In this document: positions 7,909-15,993 of the stretch, one piece after another
Position numbering within the stretch: the first letter of the stretch is position 1
How the letters are laid out: each line of letters starts with the position of its first letter
Source: an uncultured Mycoplasmatota bacterium
Lineage (GTDB): Bacteria; Bacillota_I; Bacilli_A; RF39; UBA660
Assembly: GCA_947643405.1 (NCBI GenBank)
Contig: CANRVY010000011.1
Coordinates: 1 to 45,387, forward strand
Direction: 5' to 3'
Length of the DNA stretch: 45,387 nucleotides
Translations under genes and position numbers: made by a program
The notes under the pieces: generated by a model
The model's input: only the letters and a program-made list of their open reading frames with translations
Database searches by the model: none
Told to the model about the DNA's origin: nothing

Positions 7909-9094
7909 GATTTTCTCTTTTCTTCATTTTATTTTTTTTATTATATATTATTTTTAAAATTACAAATACTATAATAAAAAGTATACTTATAACGAATAAA
8001 TAGTTTTTTATAATTTGGTTTTTATTAGTGTTGTAATCTTCTATTTGGTATTCTTTTGGAATATTACTAAGATTTCCTTCTTCATCGATGGTCGCTCCTA
8101 GTTTTGTTAATTCTCTTATATTTTCAATTGAACGACCAGTCTGGACATGTGCTTTTAAAATTTTATCTTTTCCTATATATATTTTTTTTATTGTTGTTTC
8201 ACCTGTATATTCATTCATAGCAGTAATAGTATAAATTCCTTCTTCTGTAAATTCTTCTCCTGATTTAGCTGGTCTATTAAATCTTGTGTCTTCTATTAAG
8301 CCTTCTGCTCCTTCCTTTAAGACTTCTTTTTTTATGTTGACATTTAAGTATTTAGAATTAGCCAAATCTAAATAGAATCCGTTTTCGGTAATCGATGTAT
8401 TTTTTAGTTCTTCTTTAGTTTTAACATCAAAAGGATAGATCATACAGTTGCCATTTCGAATGGAAAAGCTAAACCGTATACGATAGTTATGATAGTTATT
8501 GAAAAGTGCAAATCCTTTTTCTACGATTTCATAATCGAGAGCTACTTCATAATCTCCTTCTTCATAGATATTTACTTTAGTATTAGCTCCTACTTTAATC
8601 CCTTTTAAGTAATTGTTATACATTTCGGGTTCGTTTTTATTTCCCGTTGCATCTGTTTTTCTAATAATTAAAAAACCTTTCCCAAAGTTTGTTGGTTTAA
8701 TATTAAATTCATTATCATAACCATTTTTATCAATTGCTATTTTTAAATTTTCATTTTTATCTAGTTTGTCTATGTTTTGTAATAAGTTAAAATATAACGT
8801 TATTTCATCGCCGACATTTTTTAGTAATATCCAATTCCCTTTTTCATCTTTTCGCTTGCTAGAAAATCCTGTAAGGGCAAATTTCCCAAGTTTCCAACCA
8901 TAATGTGGATCTCCTTTTTTGATCGCATTTGTTTTTGAATATCCACTATCTTTTCCTGTATTCACAACATCTTCAAAATATACGGTATTCATGTCGTTTA
9001 GATAAATTTCTTTAGCTTGCGCTATTGGAATATAAGGAAAAACTATCAAAATAAAAATGATACCAGTAATCAATATTTTCTCTATATTCTTCAT
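7895..9094 (-). CDS. Secreted, C-terminally membrane-anchored surface protein; partner of the nuclease-like lipoprotein
   Basis: 399 residues. It has a classical signal peptide ending near AQA (about residue 27), an extracytoplasmic region of ~330 residues that looks mostly beta (a binding or matrix-like domain), a hydrophobic helix at about 367-385, and a Lys-rich cytoplasmic tail (NKKNKMKKR). RBS AAGGAG before ATG 9094. A motif resembling bacterial Ig-like or Cna-B modules (EEGIYTITAMNEYTGETT) lies near residues 285-302. It overlaps the downstream lipoprotein gene, which suggests a functional pair, for example presentation, delivery or immunity. I do not recognise a named family. Confidence 0.8.
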   Translation of the reverse strand: MKNIEKILITGIIFILIVFPYIPIAQAKEIYLNDMNTVYFEDVVNTGKDSGYSKTNAIKKGDPHYGWKLGKFALTGFSSKRKDEKGNWILLKNVGDEITLYFNLLQNIDKLDKNENLKIAIDKNGYDNEFNIKPTNFGKGFLIIRKTDATGNKNEPEMYNNYLKGIKVGANTKVNIYEEGDYEVALDYEIVEKGFALFNNYHNYRIRFSFSIRNGNCMIYPFDVKTKEELKNTSITENGFYLDLANSKYLNVNIKKEVLKEGAEGLIEDTRFNRPAKSGEEFTEEGIYTITAMNEYTGETTIKKIYIGKDKILKAHVQTGRSIENIRELTKLGATIDEEGNLSNIPKEYQIEDYNTNKNQIIKNYLFVISILFIIVFVILKIIYNKKNKMKKRENHEKN

Positions 9095-9159
9095 AATTAC
9101 TACTCCTTACAAGTAACTTGTTTATCTGATTAATTAGCAAGTTTTAACTCATTAAAACT

Positions 9160-9168
9160 ATTATATCA
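9160..9168 (-). promoter_or_regulatory. Extended -10 of the surface-protein/lipoprotein operon
   Basis: TGA-TATAAT on the minus strand, ~65 bp before ATG 9094. It shares an exact 15-bp block with the kinase promoter at 6725-6739. No good -35. Confidence 0.5.
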
Positions 9169-9407
9169 TTAGTTAAGGAAAAAATGATATAGAAAAATAG
9201 CTGTACATTGCTCATATACAGTTATTTATTTCATCTATTTGATTTTCTTAGACACCATCTTTCATAATACCAATTGGAAATTACTCAAAATTTTATTCAG
9301 CTACCTATAACTTAGCTTTATGGTATCCTTCTTGCCTTTCCTTAATTTACGATTTATTCTAACGCAAAAATCTGAACTAAGTAATAAATTTCTATCGATT
9401 CAAAACT

Positions 9408-9435
9408 CAAAAAAGACTAAGAGAATATCTTAGCC
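9408..9435 (-). terminator. ppdK terminator
   Basis: Minus-strand transcript GGCUAAGA-UAUUC-UCUUAGUC (one G-U pair) followed by six U residues, 16 bp beyond the ppdK stop. Confidence 0.8.
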
Positions 9436-9450
9436 TCTTTAATATATAAA

Positions 9451-12078
9451 TTATTGTCCTATTTTCTCTTTTACTGCGGCTTGTGCTGCTGCTAAACGTG
9501 CAATTGGAACACGATATGGTGAACAAGATACATAAGTAAGTCCGATTCTGTGGCAGAATTCAACACTTGCTGGATCTCCACCATGTTCTCCACAAATTCC
9601 TAAATGAATATTTGGTCTTGTCTTTCTTCCTTTTTCTACTGCCATTTTTACAAGCTCTCCAACACCAGCTTGATCTAATTTTGCAAATGGGTCGCTTTCA
9701 AATATCTTAGCATTATAATAATCATTTAAGAATTTTCCCGCATCATCTCTAGAAAATCCATAAGATAATTGTGTTAAATCGTTTGTTCCAAAACTAAAGA
9801 ATTCTGCTGATTCTGCTATTTTATCAGCAATAATACAAGCTCTTGGGATTTCAATCATTGTACCTACTTCATAAGTAAGTTCTATAGCAGAATCTTTAAT
9901 AATTTTTTGTGCTTCTTCGTCCACAATTTTTTTCACAAACAATAATTCATTTTCATCTCCAACTAACGGAATCATAATTTCTGGTTTTACATTAATTCCT
10001 CTTTTACTAACATTAATAGCTGCTTCAATTACTGCTCTTGTTTGCATTCTTGCAATTTCAGGATAAGTAATTGCCAAACGACATCCACGGTGTCCCATCA
10101 TTGGATTAAATTCTTTTAAAGAATCAATTCTTGCTTTCAATGCTTCAAAGGTCATTCCTAAAGCTTCTGCGAGTGGTCTAATTTCTTCTTCTGTATGTGG
10201 TAAGAATTCATGTAAAGGCGGATCTAAATAGCGAATTGTAACTGTTAATCCGTCCATTTCTTCAAATAGTTTTTCAAAATCTCCTCTTTGCATAGGAAGA
10301 ATTTTCTCTAATGCTGCTTCTCTTTGTTCCAAGGTTTCAGCAGTAATCATTTGTCGAACCGCAAAGATTCTTTCTTCTTCAAAGAACATATGCTCTGTAC
10401 GACATAGTCCAATTCCTTCTGCACCAAAAGCTTTAGCTTGAGCTGCATCTCTTGGAGTATCTGCGTTCGTACGAACTTGTAATGTTCTGACATCATCTGC
10501 CCATGACATAAAGGTTTCAAAATCTCCACTAATTTCTGGTTCTACTGATTCTAGTTTTCCTTCATAAACAGCTCCAGTCGAACCATCTAATGAAATAAAG
10601 TCTCCTTCTTTTAAAATAAGGCCATCTTTAGTTGTGATCGTTTTTGCCTCTTCATCGATTGTCAATTCTCCACATCCACTAACACAGCATCTTCCCATAC
10701 CACGAGCTACTACTGCTGCATGACTTGTCATTCCACCACGAATTGTCAAAATGCCTTGCGCATCATTCATTCCTTGAATATCCTCTGGTGATGTTTCCAA
10801 ACGAACTAAAATAGTTGGTCCATTCTTAGATGCTTCACTTACTTCTTCCGCAGTAAAATAAATTCTACCTGCTGCTGCTCCTGGAGATGCTGCCAAACCT
10901 TTTGCAATTGCAACTGCTTTCTTCAAAGTTTCAGCTTTAAATGTTGGATGTAACAATTGATCTAATTGCTTTGGCTCTACACGTAAAATCGCTTCTTCTT
11001 TAGAAATCATACCTTCTGACACTAAATCTACTGCAACTTTAATCGCTGCTGCTGCTGTCCTTTTTCCGTTCCTTGTTTGAAGCATATAAAGTTTTCCATT
11101 CTCAATGGTGAATTCCATATCTTGCATATCCTTATAATGGTTTTCTAAAATATGAGCAACCCTATCAAACTCTTTATATACTTCTGGCATTACAGTTGCT
11201 AATGTTTCAATAGATTCTGGGGTACGAATACCTGCAACAACATCTTCTCCTTGAGCATTAATTAAATATTCTCCATAAAGTTTGTTTTCACCTGTTGCTG
11301 GATTTCTTGTAAATGCCACTCCAGTGCCACAACTGTCTCCTCTATTACCATATACCATTTCTTGAACATTAACTGCTGTTCCCCAACTATATGGAATATC
11401 ATTCATTCTTCTATAGATATTAGCTCTTTCATTATTCCAAGAACGGAATACAGCTCCTACTGCTTCCATTAATTGTGCACGTGGATCTTGAGGAAAATCT
11501 ACTCCAGCTAGCTCTTTATAGACAACCTTAAACTTTTCTGTTACTTCCATCATATCTTCTGCCGTTAAATCAGTATCATAAGAAGCGCCTTTTTCTTCTT
11601 TTATTTTGTCCAGTAATCGTTCAAAAGAAGCTTTTGGATATCCTTTTACTACATCTGCAAACATCTGAATAAATCTGCGATAAGAGTCATAAATAAATCT
11701 AGGATTTCCTGAAGTTCTTGCGAATCCTTCAGCTACTTCATCATTAAGTCCAAGATTTAATACAGTATCCATCATACCAGGCATACTAGCTCTTGCACCA
11801 CTACGTACAGACACCAATAATGGGTTTTCTTTGTCTCCAAACTTCTTACCTGATTTTGCCTCTAATTCTGCAAGTTTTTCAAAAATTTGATCCTTGATTT
11901 CATCACTAATTACTTCATTATCTTCGTAATATTGATTACAAGCTTCTGTTGTAACTGTAAATCCTTGCGGAACTGGAAGTCCAATATTTGTCATTTCAGC
12001 TAAATTAGCTCCTTTTCCTCCAAGCAAATTACGCATATCTTTATTTCCTTCATAAAAGGCATAAACAAACTTTGTCAT
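9451..12078 (-). CDS. ppdK: Pyruvate, phosphate dikinase
   Basis: 875 residues, the usual length. It interconverts pyruvate + ATP + Pi and PEP + AMP + PPi in the cytoplasm. The N-terminal nucleotide-binding domain opens with GGKGANLAEM (about residues 21-30). The phosphohistidine domain has GGMTSHAAVVARGMG with the catalytic His near residue 452. The C-terminal PEP/pyruvate domain shows LCRTEHMF, GHRGCRLA and LGICGEHGGDP with the active-site Cys. The gene is monocistronic, with its own promoter upstream and terminator downstream, and is one of the more GC-rich genes here, in line with high expression. In gut Firmicutes it usually serves PPi-linked glycolysis. Start ATG 12078 has RBS AAGGAGGGATTTA. 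Confidence 0.97.
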   Translation of the reverse strand: MTKFVYAFYEGNKDMRNLLGGKGANLAEMTNIGLPVPQGFTVTTEACNQYYEDNEVISDEIKDQIFEKLAELEAKSGKKFGDKENPLLVSVRSGARASMPGMMDTVLNLGLNDEVAEGFARTSGNPRFIYDSYRRFIQMFADVVKGYPKASFERLLDKIKEEKGASYDTDLTAEDMMEVTEKFKVVYKELAGVDFPQDPRAQLMEAVGAVFRSWNNERANIYRRMNDIPYSWGTAVNVQEMVYGNRGDSCGTGVAFTRNPATGENKLYGEYLINAQGEDVVAGIRTPESIETLATVMPEVYKEFDRVAHILENHYKDMQDMEFTIENGKLYMLQTRNGKRTAAAAIKVAVDLVSEGMISKEEAILRVEPKQLDQLLHPTFKAETLKKAVAIAKGLAASPGAAAGRIYFTAEEVSEASKNGPTILVRLETSPEDIQGMNDAQGILTIRGGMTSHAAVVARGMGRCCVSGCGELTIDEEAKTITTKDGLILKEGDFISLDGSTGAVYEGKLESVEPEISGDFETFMSWADDVRTLQVRTNADTPRDAAQAKAFGAEGIGLCRTEHMFFEEERIFAVRQMITAETLEQREAALEKILPMQRGDFEKLFEEMDGLTVTIRYLDPPLHEFLPHTEEEIRPLAEALGMTFEALKARIDSLKEFNPMMGHRGCRLAITYPEIARMQTRAVIEAAINVSKRGINVKPEIMIPLVGDENELLFVKKIVDEEAQKIIKDSAIELTYEVGTMIEIPRACIIADKIAESAEFFSFGTNDLTQLSYGFSRDDAGKFLNDYYNAKIFESDPFAKLDQAGVGELVKMAVEKGRKTRPNIHLGICGEHGGDPASVEFCHRIGLTYVSCSPYRVPIARLAAAQAAVKEKIGQ

Positions 12079-12089
12079 TAAATCCCTCC

Positions 12090-12106
12090 TTGTATTGTTT
12101 ATACAA
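12090..12106 (-). promoter_or_regulatory. Palindrome in the ppdK leader (possible operator)
   Basis: TTGTAT-AAACA-ATACAA between the ppdK -10 and its RBS. Six-base arms around a 5-base centre, at the expected start of transcription; candidate operator or 5' hairpin. Confidence 0.35.
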
Positions 12107-12110
12107 TATA

Positions 12111-12139
12111 AGTATAACAGATATTTTTTATAGAAACAA
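12111..12139 (-). promoter_or_regulatory. ppdK promoter
   Basis: Minus-strand TTGTTT (12134-12139), a 17-bp spacer and TATACT (12111-12116) with TGT before the -10. Confidence 0.65.
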
Positions 12140-12150
12140 GGAATTTTATC

Positions 12151-13053
12151 CTACGATTTATTTTCTTTTCTGGCTCTAGGATGATGCTCTAAATAACTTT
12201 TTCTCAAGCCTTCATTTGATACATGTGTATATATTCCTGTTGTCTCTAAATTTTCATGTCCTAAAAGTTCCTGTACTGTTTTTAAATCTGCCCCTTCATT
12301 TAAAAGATGTGTTGCGAATGTATGACGCAACATATGAGGATGCACATGAATAGATAAGGCGTATTTTTTTATAATTTGATTTATAATATATCGAACCCCT
12401 TGAGGAGTTAATGGTTTTCCATTATCGTTAAGTAACAAATAATTAGAATCCTGTTTTTTTAAAAAGGAAGAACGAACTTCTAAATATTGTTTTAATTTTT
12501 CTTTGCAAACAGTTCCATACAAAACGATTCTTTCCTTATTCCCTTTTCCTGTAATATAAATCTTCTGCTCATTTTTTTTAATATCATCTAATTGAATAGA
12601 TATCAATTCGCTGACACGAATCCCCGTAGAATATAAAAGCTCTAATAAAAGTCTATTTCTAATTCCAATCGAGGTTTCTGAATCAGGACTATCTAGTAAT
12701 TTTTCTAAATCCTGATAGTATAAAAATTTTGGAAGTTTTTTCTCAACCTTAGGATTTGTAATTAATAGCATCGGATTATCATCTACAATATGCTTTGATT
12801 TTAAATATTTGAAAAAACTTCTTAGTGTGCTGATATGTCTACAAATCGTTTTATTTTGATACCCTTGATTGTACAAAAACAAAAGATATTTTCTTAAAAT
12901 ATCATAATTACATTTTTTAAAGTTAAAAATATTTTTTGTAACTAAAAATCCTACAAATTGTTCTAAGTCTTTTTGATAACTTACTACTGTATATAGGGAA
13001 TATTTTTTTTGTTCCCTAATATAGATTAAGAACTGTTCTACATATTCTTTCAT
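12151..13053 (-). CDS. xerC: XerC/XerD-type tyrosine recombinase
   Basis: 300 residues. The N-terminal SAM-like DNA-binding domain (about 1-90) is followed by the catalytic domain with all expected residues: Arg146 (TGIRVSEL), Lys170, His240 and Arg243 (HPHMLRHTF), His266 (LLGHENL) and nucleophile Tyr275 (GIYTHVS). The C-terminus ends in HHPRA like Firmicutes XerC and XerD, which resolve chromosome dimers at dif. Whether it is C or D cannot be decided from one sequence; no phage or integron context argues for a mobile integrase. An extended -10 (13074-13082) lies 20 bp upstream. Confidence 0.85.
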   Translation of the reverse strand: MKEYVEQFLIYIREQKKYSLYTVVSYQKDLEQFVGFLVTKNIFNFKKCNYDILRKYLLFLYNQGYQNKTICRHISTLRSFFKYLKSKHIVDDNPMLLITNPKVEKKLPKFLYYQDLEKLLDSPDSETSIGIRNRLLLELLYSTGIRVSELISIQLDDIKKNEQKIYITGKGNKERIVLYGTVCKEKLKQYLEVRSSFLKKQDSNYLLLNDNGKPLTPQGVRYIINQIIKKYALSIHVHPHMLRHTFATHLLNEGADLKTVQELLGHENLETTGIYTHVSNEGLRKSYLEHHPRARKENKS

Positions 13054-13073
13054 ATCATCACTACCTTGTTTCC

Positions 13074-13082
13074 ATCATAACA
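13074..13082 (-). promoter_or_regulatory. Extended -10 of the xer gene
   Basis: TGT-TATGAT on the minus strand, 20 bp before ATG 13053 and directly after the upstream terminator's U-run. No clear -35. Confidence 0.5.
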
Positions 13083-13094
13083 CATTTTATATTC

Positions 13095-13128
13095 AAAAAA
13101 AAGAAGAAAAATTAAACTTTTTTCTTCT
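13095..13128 (-). terminator. Terminator of 13112..14164
   Basis: Minus-strand AGAAGAAAAA / UUUUUCUUCU 10-bp stem with a 7-base loop, then a U-run. The stop codon lies in the loop. Confidence 0.75.
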
Positions 13129-14164
13129 GATATGGAGATTGATCTTCTTCAAAATTACATTTATTAGTTAATGATTTATTAGCATATCTAATCTTTTCCA
13201 AATAGGTTAATTTAGAAAATTCTGGCTGAACTTCTAATGCTTCAATCTGGCCTGGATCCATTGGTCGAATTGTTCTTTCATACCAAGGAACAGTTGTCCA
13301 ACCCAATATAGAAAGAATAAAATCTTCCTTTTCTGCATCAGATAAATTATCAAAATAAGGATGATCTTCCAAATATTCAAGTTGAATTTGTGATATTAAA
13401 TGAAACGGATTTATATATCCGAAACGGTTTTCTCTTACTTCTCTACTACTCATATTGCGATTTTTATTTCCCTTAAAAATGGAAGAAAAATAATTTGATC
13501 TCGCAACAACTATTCCCCGAATTGGTTTATAAGCTGTAAATGTATCTATTAAATAGTATTCGGCAGAACGAAAAGCATCTTGTTGTTCCCTATCTAAACA
13601 GGATTCATTCCTTAAATAATCATAAATAAATCCAAATGCTCTTTCACCAAGTAAATTATTTTCTGCTAAATAAGCATAAAAATCTGGATCATGAATATAA
13701 GAAAGTAAACTATTATAAAAATCTTTCCATATTTTTTCACGACTAATTTGACTTGAAACTAATTTTCTAAGTTCTTTGCTTGATATGTTATTTCTAACCA
13801 AATACTCCGAGAACCGTTTTTTATATTGTTTACAAAGAATAGCCAAATCGTGTAGTTCCTGATTTCCATACACCAATTCTAAATATCTAGTTGCTTTATT
13901 ATGTTGATATGAAAAACAACATGTATCTGACATAGAAACTGGATATCCTAAAGCTTTCAAATAAGAAAATAGCTCCTCTTTATTTTTAAATTTTTCTAAA
14001 ATATAAATATCTAAAGTTTCTAAATCAGCTCCAACTATTTTTTTACCAGTAGGAGCCAAAATCTTTCCTGTTCCTGGATCACAAACAATTGTAGCTACTT
14101 TTCGACTTCCATTTAAGCATACCAAACGATATCTTCCACTAGTTTTCTTAGAAACATTTGCCAT
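13112..14164 (-). CDS. Conserved-looking cytoplasmic protein of unknown function
   Basis: 350 residues, no signal peptide or membrane segment, and no motif I recognise. The N-terminus (MANVSKKTSGRYRLVCLNGS) looks like a small beta domain with a CDPGTGKILAPTGKK turn; the rest is predicted largely helical with many Tyr and Phe. The C-terminus is charged and short-repeat-free. RBS GGGGGATCAGT precedes ATG 14164. It has its own promoter (14188-14215) and a terminator overlapping its stop, so it is a single-gene unit between xer and the coiled-coil pair. Function unknown. Confidence 0.8.
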   Translation of the reverse strand: MANVSKKTSGRYRLVCLNGSRKVATIVCDPGTGKILAPTGKKIVGADLETLDIYILEKFKNKEELFSYLKALGYPVSMSDTCCFSYQHNKATRYLELVYGNQELHDLAILCKQYKKRFSEYLVRNNISSKELRKLVSSQISREKIWKDFYNSLLSYIHDPDFYAYLAENNLLGERAFGFIYDYLRNESCLDREQQDAFRSAEYYLIDTFTAYKPIRGIVVARSNYFSSIFKGNKNRNMSSREVRENRFGYINPFHLISQIQLEYLEDHPYFDNLSDAEKEDFILSILGWTTVPWYERTIRPMDPGQIEALEVQPEFSKLTYLEKIRYANKSLTNKCNFEEDQSPYQKKKV

Positions 14165-14187
14165 ACTGATCCCCCATTTACTGAAAT

Positions 14188-14215
14188 ATTATAACAGAAA
14201 CTATTAAAAAGTCAA
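14188..14215 (-). promoter_or_regulatory. Promoter of 13112..14164
   Basis: Minus-strand TTGACT (14210-14215), a 16-bp spacer and TGT-TATAAT (-10 at 14188-14193). The -35 overlaps the U-run of the preceding terminator. Confidence 0.65.
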
Positions 14216-14238
14216 AAACAGAAGCTTACTCTTCTGTT
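14214..14238 (-). terminator. Terminator of the coiled-coil operon
   Basis: Minus-strand AACAGAAG / CUUCUGUU 8-bp stem around the stop codon, followed by U residues. Confidence 0.7.
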
Positions 14239-15014
14239 TTGTTTTCATTAAATCTTTCCATACCATCTGAGAAATCACCAACTAATTCATTAAACTTCAA
14301 TAAATTATTCGTTAATTCACTCATATCACTTTCGTATTTAATGCGATCAAGTTCTAATTGACGTTTCTCTTCTTCTATGTTTTCTCTCTCTAGACGAAGA
14401 CTAACTTCTAATGTTTCTAATTCAGAGCGTTTTTCTTGCAATTCTTCCATTTCTTTATTTCTTTCTTGTTTGATTTTAGCAAGTTCTTCTCTCTTTTGCT
14501 CTTCAAAATTAGATTTATCCTGCTCTAATTTCTTCTGAGCAATTTTTAAATTGTTTATTTCTGCTTCTATTTCATTCTTTTTAGATTTCAGTTTTCCATA
14601 AACGTCTTCTTTATAAGCATCAATCTTTTTCTGAGCTGCCACTTTTTTTAATTCAAAATCTTCTTTTTCTCTTTTGAATTGCTTATATTTTTCTTCGATC
14701 TTCAACTTCATTTCCATATTTCTATGGAAAATATTTGTTGCTTCTTTTACATTATTATTAGCCATTTTGAAAATGTTATTGATATCTGTTTCATTAGGAA
14801 GTGGTTTACTATCTTCTAATGTTTCTGCTCTCAAATCTACCTGTTTATTTGATTCTTCTAACTCCTCAGGTTTTTCAGTCTCAAGGTCAAAATCAGCTGA
14901 TTCTGATAATTCTTCTAATTCTTCATGATCAACTGATTCCTTTTCCTCATTTTCTTCCAAGACTACTGGTTCTTCTAATAAAAAGTCATTCACTAATAAA
15001 TCTCTATTCTTCAT
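14226..15014 (-). CDS. Acidic coiled-coil protein, paralogue-like to 15027..15881
   Basis: 262 residues. The first ~75 are very acidic and probably disordered (many EE, EL, SE). From ~95 to ~235 the sequence is an almost uninterrupted heptad-type coiled coil rich in Lys and Glu. The end (LLKFNELVGDFSDGMERF) resembles the end of the upstream gene's product (SVARFKELVSQFNSGFSQ). No signal peptide or membrane segment, so cytoplasmic. It starts 12 bp after the upstream gene's stop with only a weak RBS, suggesting translational coupling. Possibly a scaffold or filament partner; function unknown. Confidence 0.8.
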   Translation of the reverse strand: MKNRDLLVNDFLLEEPVVLEENEEKESVDHEELEELSESADFDLETEKPEELEESNKQVDLRAETLEDSKPLPNETDINNIFKMANNNVKEATNIFHRNMEMKLKIEEKYKQFKREKEDFELKKVAAQKKIDAYKEDVYGKLKSKKNEIEAEINNLKIAQKKLEQDKSNFEEQKREELAKIKQERNKEMEELQEKRSELETLEVSLRLERENIEEEKRQLELDRIKYESDMSELTNNLLKFNELVGDFSDGMERFNENKTEE

Positions 15015-15026
15015 CCATATAATCCA

Positions 15027-15881
15027 CTATTTATTTTCTGAAGGCAATTGTGAGAATCCAGAATTAAATTGAGATACTAACTCTTTGAAACGAGCAACGC
15101 TTTGAGATAAATTACTATTTCCTAATTCAAGTTTTTTCTCTTCTAATTCTTTGTATTTTTCAAATTGTTCTTGTTGTGTTTCTAATTCTCTTTGTGAAGC
15201 TTTGATACTTTCTTCTGATACAGTTCTTTCTTTTTCAAATTGTTCTCTACCTTGATCTAACTTGATTTTTTCATTCTTTAATTTTTCTTCTTCTAATTGT
15301 TTATATTTTTCGAATTGTTCTTTTTCAAGAGCAAATCTTTCTTTTTCAGCTTCCAAAGACTGTTTAGCAAGACTAATTTCTGTTCTTGTTGCATCACAAT
15401 CAGCATTAAATTTTTCTTCTTCGTTTTGAATTCTGATTTTTTGCGTTTTCACATAATCATTAATTTGATCTTTTTCAGCTTGAAGAGCTTTCTTTTGTTC
15501 ATCAACATAACGACTAAAATCATTTTTTTCCTGTTCCATTTTTTCTTTTAATTCTGACAATAAGTTTTCATTATTATTAATGGTTTTTTTTCTTTCGATC
15601 AATTCAGTAATAAGGCTATTTGCCCCCGCCACATCGCTGTAAAGGCTATCAAACAATTGATCAAAATTTGAAGTATTTCCCTCAGTAGTTCTTTCTCTAT
15701 TTTCAGAACCAAAATTAGGCAACTCAAAGTCTTCTTTAAATGATTCATTAGATGAATCATCTAAATCAAGAGATGGTCCAGATTCTTCTACATTATCAAA
15801 AAAATCTTCATTCATTGCATCAATCAATTCATTTTCAGGAGTTTCTACTGGTATAGTTTCATTCATTAATTCTTCTTTCAT
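15027..15881 (-). CDS. Acidic coiled-coil protein (first gene of a coiled-coil pair)
   Basis: 284 residues. An acidic, low-complexity N-terminal ~75 residues is followed by a ~170-residue coiled coil (from about 95 to 265) with internally repeated EQFEKYKxLEEEKL-like stretches near residues 186-196 and 240-250. The short C-terminal segment matches the one in 14226..15014. RBS GGGGAAG before ATG 15881. Two possible extended -10 elements lie upstream, and a 5' leader hairpin holds an SD-like loop. Same architecture as its neighbour, so probably an ancient duplication; the two may heterodimerise. Function not recognised. Confidence 0.8.
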   Translation of the reverse strand: MKEELMNETIPVETPENELIDAMNEDFFDNVEESGPSLDLDDSSNESFKEDFELPNFGSENRERTTEGNTSNFDQLFDSLYSDVAGANSLITELIERKKTINNNENLLSELKEKMEQEKNDFSRYVDEQKKALQAEKDQINDYVKTQKIRIQNEEEKFNADCDATRTEISLAKQSLEAEKERFALEKEQFEKYKQLEEEKLKNEKIKLDQGREQFEKERTVSEESIKASQRELETQQEQFEKYKELEEKKLELGNSNLSQSVARFKELVSQFNSGFSQLPSENK

Positions 15882-15907
15882 TCTATCTTCCCCTTTTTCT
15901 TTTATGC

Positions 15908-15927
15908 TAGAGTTTCTCCTTACTCTA
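15908..15927 (-). promoter_or_regulatory. Leader hairpin with SD-like loop
   Basis: Minus-strand UAGAGU-AAGGAGAA-ACUCUA in the leader of 15027..15881. The AAGGAG in the loop is not followed by a start codon at the right distance; the working RBS is downstream. Confidence 0.35.
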
Positions 15928-15928
15928 C

Positions 15929-15951
15929 ACTATAACATCGTTATTATAACA
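15929..15951 (-). promoter_or_regulatory. Two overlapping extended -10 elements of the coiled-coil operon
   Basis: TGT-TATAAT (15943-15951) and TGT-TATAGT (15929-15937) on the minus strand, 14 bp apart; neither has a clear -35. Confidence 0.5.
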
Positions 15952-15957
15952 TTTTTT

Positions 15958-15993
15958 GTAAAAAAAAGAAAGACTTAATTTTCTTTTTTTTAC
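15958..15993 (-). terminator. sigH terminator
   Basis: A perfect 14-bp inverted repeat (minus-strand GTAAAAAAAAGAAA and its complement) with an 8-base loop, overlapping the sigH stop and ending in U-rich sequence. Confidence 0.75.

Larger units (their letters stand above)
9095..9450. other. Intergenic stretch between 7895..9094 and ppdK, no gene seen
   Basis: Of these 356 bp, the left ~80 hold the promoter and leader of the surface-protein gene and the right ~40 hold the ppdK terminator. The middle (about 9181-9400) has stops in all frames on both strands and no RNA gene recognised. A weak inverted repeat (CTGTA ... TACAG) lies near 9201-9222. Confidence 0.6.

Noticed and set aside
9181-9400. 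Decayed gene or mobile-element remnant
   Set aside because: Short stretches look protein-like in the minus frames, but stops are frequent and nothing matches a known family.
10347-10529. Second minus-strand frame inside ppdK
   Set aside because: Lies wholly inside a well-conserved enzyme in another frame; no RBS.
12151-13053. Integrase of a mobile element
   Set aside because: No attachment-site repeats, phage or transfer genes nearby; the HPRA end and length match housekeeping XerC/D.
15297-15551. Plus-strand frame opposite the coiled-coil gene
   Set aside because: Phe/Ile-rich complement of Lys/Glu codons; a composition artefact.
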